This document shows, piece by piece, positions 15,557 to 23,043 of a stretch of DNA of 39,001 nucleotides; within the stretch, counting starts at the first letter, position 1; each line of letters opens with the position of its first letter. The notes below the pieces were generated by a model, which was not told the origin of the DNA, did no database searches, and was given only the letters and a program-made list of their open reading frames with translations. The stretch spans positions 1-39,001 of the forward strand of contig JACQIV010000014.1 of the NCBI GenBank assembly GCA_016198325.1, written 5' to 3'. The stretch comes from Candidatus Curtissbacteria bacterium (GTDB lineage Bacteria; Patescibacteriota; Microgenomatia; Curtissbacterales; GWA2-41-24). The position numbers and the translations under genes are program-made.

Positions 15557-17041
15557 CTATTTCCTTTGCCAAACCTCACTGCCTTCAACTTTAGCCACAA
15601 AAGTATAATGGGAAGATAGTATTTTCTCAAGAGCCTCAAAATATCCTATTGAGCTTTTGGGTTTGATAATAAAAACCGGTAAGTTCGCACGCAAATCTTC
15701 CTCCACTTCGCGCTTACCGTCCGGTACTCCGAATACATGGAAAGAAGTAACATAACGGCTTGGATTCCAAAGGTCGCCAATCGCATATAACCAGGGCCAG
15801 TCTCCCCAAATATAAACGGTTTTGCCGGCACCACCACTTGCCTTTAGAAAGTCCAATGTTCCCATTATCGAATTTACCCCTCCGTCAAAATAATTATTAT
15901 AGTCAGCAGTAGATTTATTTCCCCTGGCATAATCCAGAAAATTTGCCCAGTACTTAAACTGGTTCAACGGCCCCCCCGACAAAAAATCACGGAACAAAGT
16001 TTGGGTTAAAAAGATAAGTGGAACAAAGAAAAAAATTGCAAAAATAGCCCCTGCCTTCGTTAGTTTCACCGGTAGCTTTATTGAAGCAATTGTCAGCGCA
16101 ACAGCAGGTGCAGCCTGGATAAGGTAATGCCCGTAAGTCCTCCCCGAAAAATAACTGCCCAAAAACGAGAACCCAAGCCACAATAAAAACAAGTGGGAGA
16201 TTTCGACTTTCCCTCTCACCTTGTTAAAAAGTCCGTATAAAATTGCCGATGCCGGCGCCATAAACTTCGCCGCGTTTATAAAAATGGCGTACTTTGGACT
16301 CTCCTGTAGATAAATCCTGTAATACGTGTATGCTGCAAAAATATAGTCGTCAACAAGTTTTTTTGGTGCAAAATATAAAACGGTAACAACATATGGAATA
16401 GCAAAACCGACTCCCATCATAATTGCCGAATAAAAAATTTGCTTGATGCTTTTTAAGTACAGAAAAACAAAAATTCCAAGCGCCACAGCCTCAAGCGCAC
16501 CGACTTGTTTATAAAGTGAAGCAATTGCAAACAAAAATCCGGCAGCAAATAGTGAAGGTAAGTCAAAATTACGCTTGATCGCTACTAACATCGCAAGCGT
16601 AATCGGTAAAACCATAAATATTTCCGTTAATGCTAAATTACCTTCAACCAACCTCAGCGAAGTAATAAGGCCGAAGATAAAACTTGCAACAAGTGCCCGT
16701 TTTTCTCCCAAAACTGCCTGCCCTATCTCATAAATGACCGCAGCTGTTCCCAGTACAACAACGATCGTTACAAGTCTTAGCCAGAACATCGAAACCCCGA
16801 ATGTTGCAAAAATAGCCTGGTATGTCAGGTAAATCATTGGTGGTTTGTTATCCCAGGCAGTTTCATAAAGAACACCGCCAAGGTTTAAGTTCCTGGCAAC
16901 CGCAGCAAAAATGCCCTCATCCCCATACCAAAAGGGCTCAAAGAGCGAGGGGAAACGCAGCACAAAGGTCAAAAGCAAAATACCGGCAAGTATCAAGTGA
17001 TGATGTTTATATTGTTTTTTAAGTGCCTGAATTATCTTCAT
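15557..17041 (-). CDS. GT39/ArnT-type membrane glycosyltransferase
   Basis: A 494-residue polytopic transferase of the PMT/ArnT (GT-C) superfamily, which uses polyprenyl-phosphate sugars at the outer face of the membrane. The first helix is followed by FWYGDEGIFAAVARNL with the acidic DE pair, then ETAWDNKPPMIYL, the classic first-loop motifs. About eleven further helices and a soluble C-terminal domain (about 385-494) with VYIWGDWPWLYAIGDL follow. I chose ATG 17041 because AGAGG lies 6 nt upstream; a TTG two codons earlier would be too close to that site. It could transfer the pentose or hexose made by the operon downstream. Confidence 0.85.
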   Translation of the reverse strand: MKIIQALKKQYKHHHLILAGILLLTFVLRFPSLFEPFWYGDEGIFAAVARNLNLGGVLYETAWDNKPPMIYLTYQAIFATFGVSMFWLRLVTIVVVLGTAAVIYEIGQAVLGEKRALVASFIFGLITSLRLVEGNLALTEIFMVLPITLAMLVAIKRNFDLPSLFAAGFLFAIASLYKQVGALEAVALGIFVFLYLKSIKQIFYSAIMMGVGFAIPYVVTVLYFAPKKLVDDYIFAAYTYYRIYLQESPKYAIFINAAKFMAPASAILYGLFNKVRGKVEISHLFLLWLGFSFLGSYFSGRTYGHYLIQAAPAVALTIASIKLPVKLTKAGAIFAIFFFVPLIFLTQTLFRDFLSGGPLNQFKYWANFLDYARGNKSTADYNNYFDGGVNSIMGTLDFLKASGGAGKTVYIWGDWPWLYAIGDLWNPSRYVTSFHVFGVPDGKREVEEDLRANLPVFIIKPKSSIGYFEALEKILSSHYTFVAKVEGSEVWQRK

Positions 17042-17045
17042 AACC

Positions 17046-17094
17046 AACCTCTAATGACCAATACCTAACCTCTATTACCTAACTTCTAAACTCG
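17046..17094. repeat. Degenerate TAACCTCTA phrase between two glycosyltransferase genes
   Basis: The gap reads CCTCTAATGA, CCAATACCTAACCTCTATTA, CCTAACTTCTAA: repeated variants of a CCTAACCTCTA word. It supplies the AGAGG ribosome site of the 17041 start. The array ends within the last codons of the upstream gene. Confidence 0.35.
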
Positions 17095-18505
17095 GCCCCG
17101 GCCTAAGTTCCAGATACCGTCTTTCCGGTGCTTCGTCTACTTTAACAACACCGTTTGCCTCATACGCGTCAAGCAGGCTTTTACCCGAAAATTGCACCAG
17201 ACCCTCCGGCAATACTATCAGTTCGTTTTCAAGTCCAAAGCGGTTTCTGTAATAAAGGGCTTCTGCAAAAGAAGGCAATACGGTAACAATCGGCTCGTTA
17301 CCAACTTTTCCTACAATCTGTTCCTCATACACCTGCTTGAAACCGTACGTATAACGCGAAAATGTTAGAAGGTCGATAGCCAAAGCAAGTCCAATTATCG
17401 CGCCAACTGTTGGTATATAAAAATATTTTCCAAGTCTTTGGGCAGTATGGACAAGAACCAGTGAAAGCGGGATTGAAGCATTGATTAAATAACGCCAGAA
17501 AAAAATCGGCCTGAACGGTACACTAACATTTCCTGCCTTAAATCCCGGAAGGGTTGCCAGGACAAAGGGAACAGTTGCCCAGAGCCAGATTAAAAGATAT
17601 GGTTTTTCGAATTTATGTCGGAGGGCGTGCTGGATAATCCCAATGGTCAATAAGCTTATCGAAAAGCCAAACAAAAAAGGCCGGAAAATATTTTTGTGCT
17701 CTCCCCCCAAAATCCTCAAAAGAGCCTCATAATGAGTCCGCCCGTCAACTTGCCCAATCCAATAACTCTCTTTAACCGAAGTCACTTGTGAATATAAAAA
17801 AGGGATCCAAGGCAAATATAGAAGTGCCACAACAAAGTAAAGGCCAAACATCTTAAAGAATATTTTTCTGTCTAAAAGCAACAGGTAAAGGCCTTGGGCA
17901 GCCAGTGTAAAAAACATGTAATAGTGGGTATAAATTCCAAGAGTAGAAAATAAGACAAATCCCAATGCTCTCAGCTTTGTGAATCCTTCAGAAATTCTAA
18001 TCAAAAAATAGACTGACCCGACTGCCGTGAAAGCAAACATTGTGTAGTTTCTGGCTTCATATGCATAAGTAAAGAAGATGGGGTTCAAAGCAACAACTAA
18101 AGTTGAGACCAATCCAAAAATTTTGCCTTTTATTTCCGAAGCTAGCTTCCAGACCAAAAATAACGTCAGAAAATAAAAAATAATGGAAACCGAACGGGTA
18201 ACAATTTCCGTTGGAGGGAAAAATTTATACACAATTTCAATTACCGAATAATAAGCCGGCGGATGAAAATCCGCAGCCGTCGTTTTTAACATTTGCAAAT
18301 AGGGGAGTTGCGAAATCAGAGAAGTCCACGCCTCATCCCCCCAAAAGCCCCGCGTAAGATAATTTTGGGAAAACGAGAACATTAAGTTAAGTATAGCGAA
18401 TAAACCGTCGTTTTTTACAATCCATTTTCGGTTTGACGGCGATTGCTTCAAGTTTCCTCTAACCCTATAGTTGCTTTTAGACCAACCAAATGGTAGAATT
18501 AACAA
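17075..18505 (-). CDS. GT39-type membrane glycosyltransferase
   Basis: A second PMT/ArnT-like GT-C enzyme, 476 residues from the longest frame. It has FWGDEAWTSLI (DE pair) and the first-loop motif ADFHPPAYYSVIE, about ten membrane helices and a soluble tail with VLPSFAEALYYRNRFGLENE. It should move a sugar from a polyprenyl phosphate to a surface acceptor. The true start is unclear: the longest frame opens with TTG at 18505, while a TTG at 18451 has AGAGGA just before it. The N-terminal 35 residues are therefore doubtful. The gene follows the same direction as the rest of the glycan cluster. Confidence 0.78.
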   Translation of the reverse strand: MLILPFGWSKSNYRVRGNLKQSPSNRKWIVKNDGLFAILNLMFSFSQNYLTRGFWGDEAWTSLISQLPYLQMLKTTAADFHPPAYYSVIEIVYKFFPPTEIVTRSVSIIFYFLTLFLVWKLASEIKGKIFGLVSTLVVALNPIFFTYAYEARNYTMFAFTAVGSVYFLIRISEGFTKLRALGFVLFSTLGIYTHYYMFFTLAAQGLYLLLLDRKIFFKMFGLYFVVALLYLPWIPFLYSQVTSVKESYWIGQVDGRTHYEALLRILGGEHKNIFRPFLFGFSISLLTIGIIQHALRHKFEKPYLLIWLWATVPFVLATLPGFKAGNVSVPFRPIFFWRYLINASIPLSLVLVHTAQRLGKYFYIPTVGAIIGLALAIDLLTFSRYTYGFKQVYEEQIVGKVGNEPIVTVLPSFAEALYYRNRFGLENELIVLPEGLVQFSGKSLLDAYEANGVVKVDEAPERRYLELRPGPSLEVR

Positions 18506-18606
18506 ACTTAAGTTGAGCGACTAAAAGTTTTTGCTACCCCGGGAAGCTAATCTCCTTACAGACAAAAATCCTATTTAATCTCTCATTAAGAAGTAAAGAT
18601 GAATTT

Positions 18607-18855
18607 ATGGACATAGCATCGGAAACCGTTTGCATCCGCTGTGGTAAAAAAAGAATTTTCCTGAAAAAATGGTCCGAAAAAGCGGACGGAAAAGGAAAGC
18701 TCCTCACTTACACACAGACGATTTGCCCGGATAAAAAATGCCAGGAAATTGTAGACGCAAAGTTTACGGAAATGCGCGAACGCAGGGAAATGTCCGAAGA
18801 AAAAAGAAAACATAATTTAATTAATAGAAAGTTAAAACATCAAACAACAAAATGA
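18607..18855 (+). CDS. Small zinc-ribbon protein
   Basis: The 82-residue protein carries two Cys pairs, CIRCGKK (C9, C12) and CPDKKC (C40, C45), spaced as in a treble-clef or ribbon zinc site. A highly charged, probably helical tail follows (KFTEMRERREMSEEKRKHN). It may bind RNA or DNA. Its TGA overlaps the ATG of the DEAD-box helicase (ATGA), so the two are coupled. A role as partner of the helicase is inferred from that alone. Confidence 0.65.
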   Translation: MDIASETVCIRCGKKRIFLKKWSEKADGKGKLLTYTQTICPDKKCQEIVDAKFTEMRERREMSEEKRKHNLINRKLKHQTTK

Positions 18856-20033
18856 AAAGAAGTTTTTCGCCTCACTCATTCAAAAATAAATACCGCGGCT
18901 TAAGGCAATCGCGTCGCAGCCCAGCATCTTATAAAACGCACTCGGAAAAGTACATAAATAAGAATGTAGAAGTACAAACCGAAGAAAAGTACCGAAACAC
19001 CCACATTTTTTCCGATTTCGACATCGCAAGTATTCTCAAAGAAAACATCACAGCGCGTGGATACAAAATTCCGACGCCGATCCAGGATAAATCAATCCCA
19101 ATAATTCTCGAAGGGCACGATTTAATCGGAATAGCAAACACCGGCACTGGTAAAACCGCTGCTTTTCTTGTGCCTTTAATTAATAAGGTTCTTAATAAAC
19201 GAGACGAAAAAGTTTTAATTATTGTTCCAACCCGTGAGCTGGCTATGCAGATAGACGAAGAATTAAAGGCATTTGCAAGATCAACGGGTATTTTTTCCCA
19301 GGTCTGTATAGGTGGTGCCAATATTAATGCTCAGATTTCGGGGCTTTCCGGAAATCCCGGTTTTGTAATAGCGACACCGGGCAGGCTCAAGGATCTTATA
19401 AATAGGGGACTAGTTAATGCACTAACCTTCTCAAGTGTCGTTCTGGACGAAGTAGATAGAATGCTGGATATCGGTTTCATAAGGGATATCCGGTTTATAA
19501 TTTCGCACCTTCCCGAAGTTCGCCAATCACTCTTTTTCTCGGCAACAATCGACCGCGATGCAAATACCATTGTCCAGACTTTTCTTAAGGATCCGGTTAC
19601 GGTTTCCACAAAAGTTGGTCAAACGGCAGCGGGTGTCGAGCAGGACATTATCAAGGTAAATAGCAATTGGGAGAAATTTGAAAAACTATATTTCATGTTA
19701 AAGCAAAAAGAATTCTCAAAAGTGCTGATTTTCGGCCGCACAAAACGTGGCGTGGAAGGTTTGTCCCGGAGTCTTCGGAAAGAAGGTTTTTCTGCTGATT
19801 CAATCCATAGCAACAAATCACAAAGCCAGCGAATTAGGGCCCTTTCGCAGTTCAAAGGTGACCGCCTGCAAGTACTAGTTGCTACAGATATAGCAGCTCG
19901 TGGACTGGATATAGAAGCAGTATCGCACGTAATTAATTACGACGAACCATCGACCTACAACGATTACATCCACAGAATAGGCAGGACCGGCAGGGCAAAC
20001 AGGCAGGGCAAAGCCCTAACCTTCGTAATGTAA
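18852..20033 (+). CDS. DEAD-box family RNA helicase
   Basis: A 393-residue ATP-dependent RNA helicase with a basic N-terminal extension of about 50 residues. All core motifs are present: Q motif (IPTPIQ, about 73-78), I (ANTGTGKT, 95-102), Ia (PTRELA), Ib (TPGRL) and II (DEVD, 199-202, not DEAD). Motifs III (SAT), V (ATDIAARGLDI) and VI (HRIGRTGRA) follow. It ends shortly after motif VI, so it lacks the long basic tail of many relatives. It would remodel rRNA or mRNA. The zinc-ribbon gene is coupled upstream. One copy of the 104-bp mobile element lies 31 nt after its stop. Confidence 0.93.
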   Translation: MKRSFSPHSFKNKYRGLRQSRRSPASYKTHSEKYINKNVEVQTEEKYRNTHIFSDFDIASILKENITARGYKIPTPIQDKSIPIILEGHDLIGIANTGTGKTAAFLVPLINKVLNKRDEKVLIIVPTRELAMQIDEELKAFARSTGIFSQVCIGGANINAQISGLSGNPGFVIATPGRLKDLINRGLVNALTFSSVVLDEVDRMLDIGFIRDIRFIISHLPEVRQSLFFSATIDRDANTIVQTFLKDPVTVSTKVGQTAAGVEQDIIKVNSNWEKFEKLYFMLKQKEFSKVLIFGRTKRGVEGLSRSLRKEGFSADSIHSNKSQSQRIRALSQFKGDRLQVLVATDIAARGLDIEAVSHVINYDEPSTYNDYIHRIGRTGRANRQGKALTFVM

Positions 20034-20064
20034 GTTTTCTCGAACGTGGGCATTTAACCTCACT

Positions 20065-20168
20065 TTATTCCGAGCGAGAAAACCCCGGCATTCATACCGG
20101 GGATGAGAGTGAATCTCGCGAAGCGAAGGATCAAAATACCACGGCCTTCAGGCCGTGCGTAGTTTATT
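20065..20168 (+). mobile_element. 104-bp MITE-like element, copy 1
   Basis: This sequence is identical, base for base, to 22779-22882. Both copies begin and end with TTATT and then diverge at once. Inside are two strong hairpins: CCCCGG/CCGGGG with an 8-nt loop, enclosed by GCGAG/CTCGC, and CACGGCC/GGCCGTG with a TTCA loop. Hairpin-rich ends without a transposase are typical of non-autonomous relatives of IS200/IS605. No enzyme that would move it was seen in the window, unless the RAYT at 33.4 kb does. It lies between the helicase and the next gene. Confidence 0.8.
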
Positions 20169-20224
20169 GTTTTCAAGAATAAATATTCCTTTGAGGGATG
20201 ATGGGTAAAGAACAGAACTAACCA

Positions 20225-20252
20225 TTGCCAATTCCTGTAAATATTGTAGAAT
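20225..20252 (+). promoter_or_regulatory. Promoter of the 20262 gene
   Basis: TTGCCA (20225-20230) and TAGAAT (20247-20252) are 16 nt apart. The GTG start follows the -10 box after 9 nt, so the mRNA has almost no leader. Confidence 0.5.
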
Positions 20253-20261
20253 TGTTTCTAA

Positions 20262-20495
20262 GTGAAAAACCTCGAAAAATTTGGCATTGACAGGAATTTC
20301 CTAATATCTGGTGCTATTGCGCTTGTTGCGGTTGCCGTTATACTCGTAATCTTTAAAGATTCAACTACCCGTTTCACTTTTGTAATGCCAGTCTTTGCCG
20401 GCTTTATTTTTTACAATATTCTGACTTCAAAGGATTTAGACAAAGAGGATGACGCAGAAGAAAAGAGTAAATCCGCTGCTAAAGGAAAAAAATAA
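20262..20495 (+). CDS. Small two-helix membrane protein
   Basis: The 77-residue product starts with GTG and has two hydrophobic segments (about 14-31 and 38-52). A charged tail ends KEDDAEEKSKSAAKGKK. No family was recognised. A promoter is placed so that the transcript is nearly leaderless. Its TAA abuts the TAA of the convergent carboxypeptidase gene (TAATTA), with no intergenic base. Confidence 0.6.
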   Translation: MKNLEKFGIDRNFLISGAIALVAVAVILVIFKDSTTRFTFVMPVFAGFIFYNILTSKDLDKEDDAEEKSKSAAKGKK

Positions 20496-21584
20496 TTAAT
20501 AGGCGTAAGAAAGCTGTCTTCGCCAATCCTCAAAGCGTTTGACCAAGTCAATATTTTCCACCGGATACGGTTCGATCCCCAAACCGCTGAATCCGTAATT
20601 TAATAGCGCAGCCGCCGCGATTTCCCTATCTTCTATCGAATTTGCTCCCACAACAATTGCCATCAGGTTTTTGCCCTCACGGCTTGCTGTAACAATTGTA
20701 GCGTGGCCCGCTTCTTCCGTATAACCGATTTTTAACCCGTCTACACCGGGATATGTCCCCAGAAGTGCATTCCAGTTTGGCAGGTCAAATAATTTATGGT
20801 TTGCGTTGGCATCAAGCCGCAAATATTCGGAAGCAGCAATCTTTGCAATTAAAGGATAATTTGTTTTCGCGTCATTGGCAATTATCGCAAGATCGTAAAC
20901 GGTCGAATAGTGGTTGACAGAATCCAGACCGGTTGCCGTCTCAAGACGGGTGTTTGCGGCACCGATCTTCTTCAGTTTTTCGTTTACTAGTTGCATGAAA
21001 GTAGTGGTTCCGGATCCTGCTCGTTTTCCCAAATCATCGGCAATTACCTCTGTCGCGTCGTTTGCTGAAGTTAATATCGCTCCGGCGATCGCTTCACTAA
21101 GTGTTAATCTCTCCTTTTCTCTAAGTCCAAGCTTGGTTGGTATCTGCTCACTGGCATTTTTGGATACCACCAATAATTCATTTTCGGAAGCCAAATCAAG
21201 GGCAGTGATAACTGTTGCCAGCTTGGAAAGCGAAGCAGGTGCAATTTTTTCATTGAGATTGCTGGACCAAAGGACTTTGCCGGAATCTTCGTCAATTACA
21301 GCACCCGCACGGATTTGGGGTAAATTTTCAACATTTTCACTGCTTCCCGCGCCTTGCGGCTGCCAATAATCATTCCCGGTGAGCTTCTTTTTAGCATCAA
21401 AAAACGCCTCCCTCTTGTTTATTGGAACCGGTGAAAGGATAGAATTATCCTGGCTGTTTATCTGCCTGAAAACCGCAAAAGAAAGAACAAAAGCCAAAGC
21501 TATAAAAACAAGCCTCTTTTCAAAATTTAAAAAAATACTACCCTCAAATTTAAAGTTCTGCCGCATTTTAGTGAGTCTTAGCAT
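20496..21584 (-). CDS. dacA: D-alanyl-D-alanine carboxypeptidase (peptidase S11, DacA-like)
   Basis: The 362-residue serine enzyme trims the terminal D-Ala of peptidoglycan stem peptides. A membrane anchor (about 25-40) is followed by a linker and the S11 domain. It has SLSK (S118, K121), SAN (S173, N175) and DGLKIGYTEEAGH (K285), so the third motif is KIG rather than KTG. Conservative variants at this Thr occur, so activity is likely but not shown. It starts within the last codons of the GH18 gene upstream: ATG 21584 overlaps it, and ATG 21566 is an alternative just after its stop. The two are probably co-transcribed. Confidence 0.87.
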   Translation of the reverse strand: MLRLTKMRQNFKFEGSIFLNFEKRLVFIALAFVLSFAVFRQINSQDNSILSPVPINKREAFFDAKKKLTGNDYWQPQGAGSSENVENLPQIRAGAVIDEDSGKVLWSSNLNEKIAPASLSKLATVITALDLASENELLVVSKNASEQIPTKLGLREKERLTLSEAIAGAILTSANDATEVIADDLGKRAGSGTTTFMQLVNEKLKKIGAANTRLETATGLDSVNHYSTVYDLAIIANDAKTNYPLIAKIAASEYLRLDANANHKLFDLPNWNALLGTYPGVDGLKIGYTEEAGHATIVTASREGKNLMAIVVGANSIEDREIAAAALLNYGFSGLGIEPYPVENIDLVKRFEDWRRQLSYAY

Positions 21585-22902
21585 CTGCGAGGTTTATCCT
21601 GTTTTCTCCCGGAAATTTTTCAGAAAGAGTTTCCCAAAAGCTTTTTTCCCCTTCATCAAATCCCAACGCCCATATTCCGACACCCGCCAGGTTTTTCTCC
21701 TTGGCAAAATCGTACTTTAGGGAAAGCGATTTTTTATCTTCCATATAAACAACATGCCAGCCAGTCTCGTCCCAATAACCACGCCAAGAAACTTTTGCAT
21801 CATCGTCCCAGCCCCCGAGTGGAGTAGTCATCAGAAGTTGGTTACTATTAACTTTTTCCTGGGTTGTTGCAAAAGAACTTCCCCATGACCGGTCAGCCTT
21901 AGGTTGCGGGTCAACGGAAGGGTAATTCCAGCCGTAATAAGGAACTCCCATGATGATTTTGTCGGCAGGTGCTACCTTAAGAAAATCGTCTACCGCCGTC
22001 GAAACGTCGTACCAAAAAGGTCCCTTGCCGTTGTTATACCCGTAAAACGGCGCGCTCGGTCCGATTTTTTCCGAACCCGGATAGTAAAAGTCATAAGCCA
22101 TCATAAAAATCCCGTCAGTGTGTTTTGCCAAAAACCCAAGATCATAAATTTTGTTATCTTTTGCAGAAGATGCGATTACGGAAACGGTAATATAAGGATT
22201 TTGTTTTGTCTCTGCCTCCACTCTTTCCGAAAAGTAAGCAATAAATTTGGAAAAGCGGCTTCTTAAATAATCATCGGAAGGCATGAATTCAAAATCGATA
22301 TTGACCCCGTCCAGCTCGCGGTTATTCAAGATTGCAATCGTCTCCGCTGTCGTATTTTCCCAGGCTTCTTCGTCGTATAAAAATAACCTAATATCGTAAG
22401 GCTCCATCTGAGTGAGCGTTACTACCCTGCGAACATCATGTGACTTGGCTTTTTCAAATAAATTGGCGAGCTTCGGGCTTTCAAAAACTCCCCATTCATA
22501 AGAAGTCCTATCAATAGAACCGTCAGCAAAAACCGGCAGGGAAAAATAGGCAAACGTAGTTAAAGTATCCCAATCAACATTGTCCATTTTGGAAAGCGTC
22601 CAGTAAGGAGCGAAACCAAATACTTCCTGTTTTGGCACGGCAGAAGCAGCAACCGGCGGTAAAAATTTAGCGATAAACGATGGTCTTGAAACAACTACAA
22701 AACCTAAAAAAAAGATCCCGCAAACTAGGATCACAGAGGTCAAAAGCCAAGTGTATTTTCTCCGTAAGTTTTTCCGGATTATTCCGAGCGAGAAAACCCC
22801 GGCATTCATACCGGGGATGAGAGTGAATCTCGCGAAGCGAAGGATCAAAATACCACGGCCTTCAGGCCGTGCGTAGTTTATTTCTGGCAGGGAAGGTAAC
22901 AT
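21568..22902 (-). CDS. GH18-family membrane-anchored glycosidase (YaaH/chitinase-like), with in-frame mobile element
   Basis: The 444-residue product has a membrane segment (about 51-71) and then a GH18 barrel. It has EVFGFAPYWTLSKMDNVDWD, the catalytic ELDGVNIDFEF (E205 in the DxxDxE motif), GIFMMAYDFYYPGSE, and VGIWALGFDEGE at the end. Such proteins (spore-germination YaaH, SleL type) cleave beta-1,4 GlcNAc links in wall material. Residues 9-41 are encoded by the 104-bp element. Removing one 99-bp unit joins MLPSLPEI directly to IRKNLRRKYTW in frame, which points to ATG 22902 as the original start. The inserted residues lie on the cytoplasmic side, so function is probably kept. An ATG at 22809, inside the element, could also start translation. 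Confidence 0.87.
   Translation of the reverse strand: MLPSLPEINYARPEGRGILILRFARFTLIPGMNAGVFSLGIIRKNLRRKYTWLLTSVILVCGIFFLGFVVVSRPSFIAKFLPPVAASAVPKQEVFGFAPYWTLSKMDNVDWDTLTTFAYFSLPVFADGSIDRTSYEWGVFESPKLANLFEKAKSHDVRRVVTLTQMEPYDIRLFLYDEEAWENTTAETIAILNNRELDGVNIDFEFMPSDDYLRSRFSKFIAYFSERVEAETKQNPYITVSVIASSAKDNKIYDLGFLAKHTDGIFMMAYDFYYPGSEKIGPSAPFYGYNNGKGPFWYDVSTAVDDFLKVAPADKIIMGVPYYGWNYPSVDPQPKADRSWGSSFATTQEKVNSNQLLMTTPLGGWDDDAKVSWRGYWDETGWHVVYMEDKKSLSLKYDFAKEKNLAGVGIWALGFDEGEKSFWETLSEKFPGENRINLADAKTH
22779..22882 (+). mobile_element. 104-bp MITE-like element, copy 2, inside the GH18 gene
   Basis: This copy is identical to 20065-20168 and in the same orientation, with the same TTATT at both edges. 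One unit is 99 bp, a multiple of three. It is open in the frame of the GH18 gene, so it adds 33 codons without breaking the gene. Sequence identity means recent movement or gene conversion. The two copies form direct repeats about 2.7 kb apart and could recombine to delete the genes between them. Confidence 0.8.
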
Positions 22903-23043
22903 TAGGTAAAATTTCTTTCCGCAACTAAAGGAATCAAAAGGGTAGCAAGTGAAAATTACAGTGTCAAGTCGAGGTTTGGAAGAAAAACAATAATTTATAC
23001 CTTTTCCGTCACTCTATTCGCAGAAAGAGTGACTTCCATAAAT

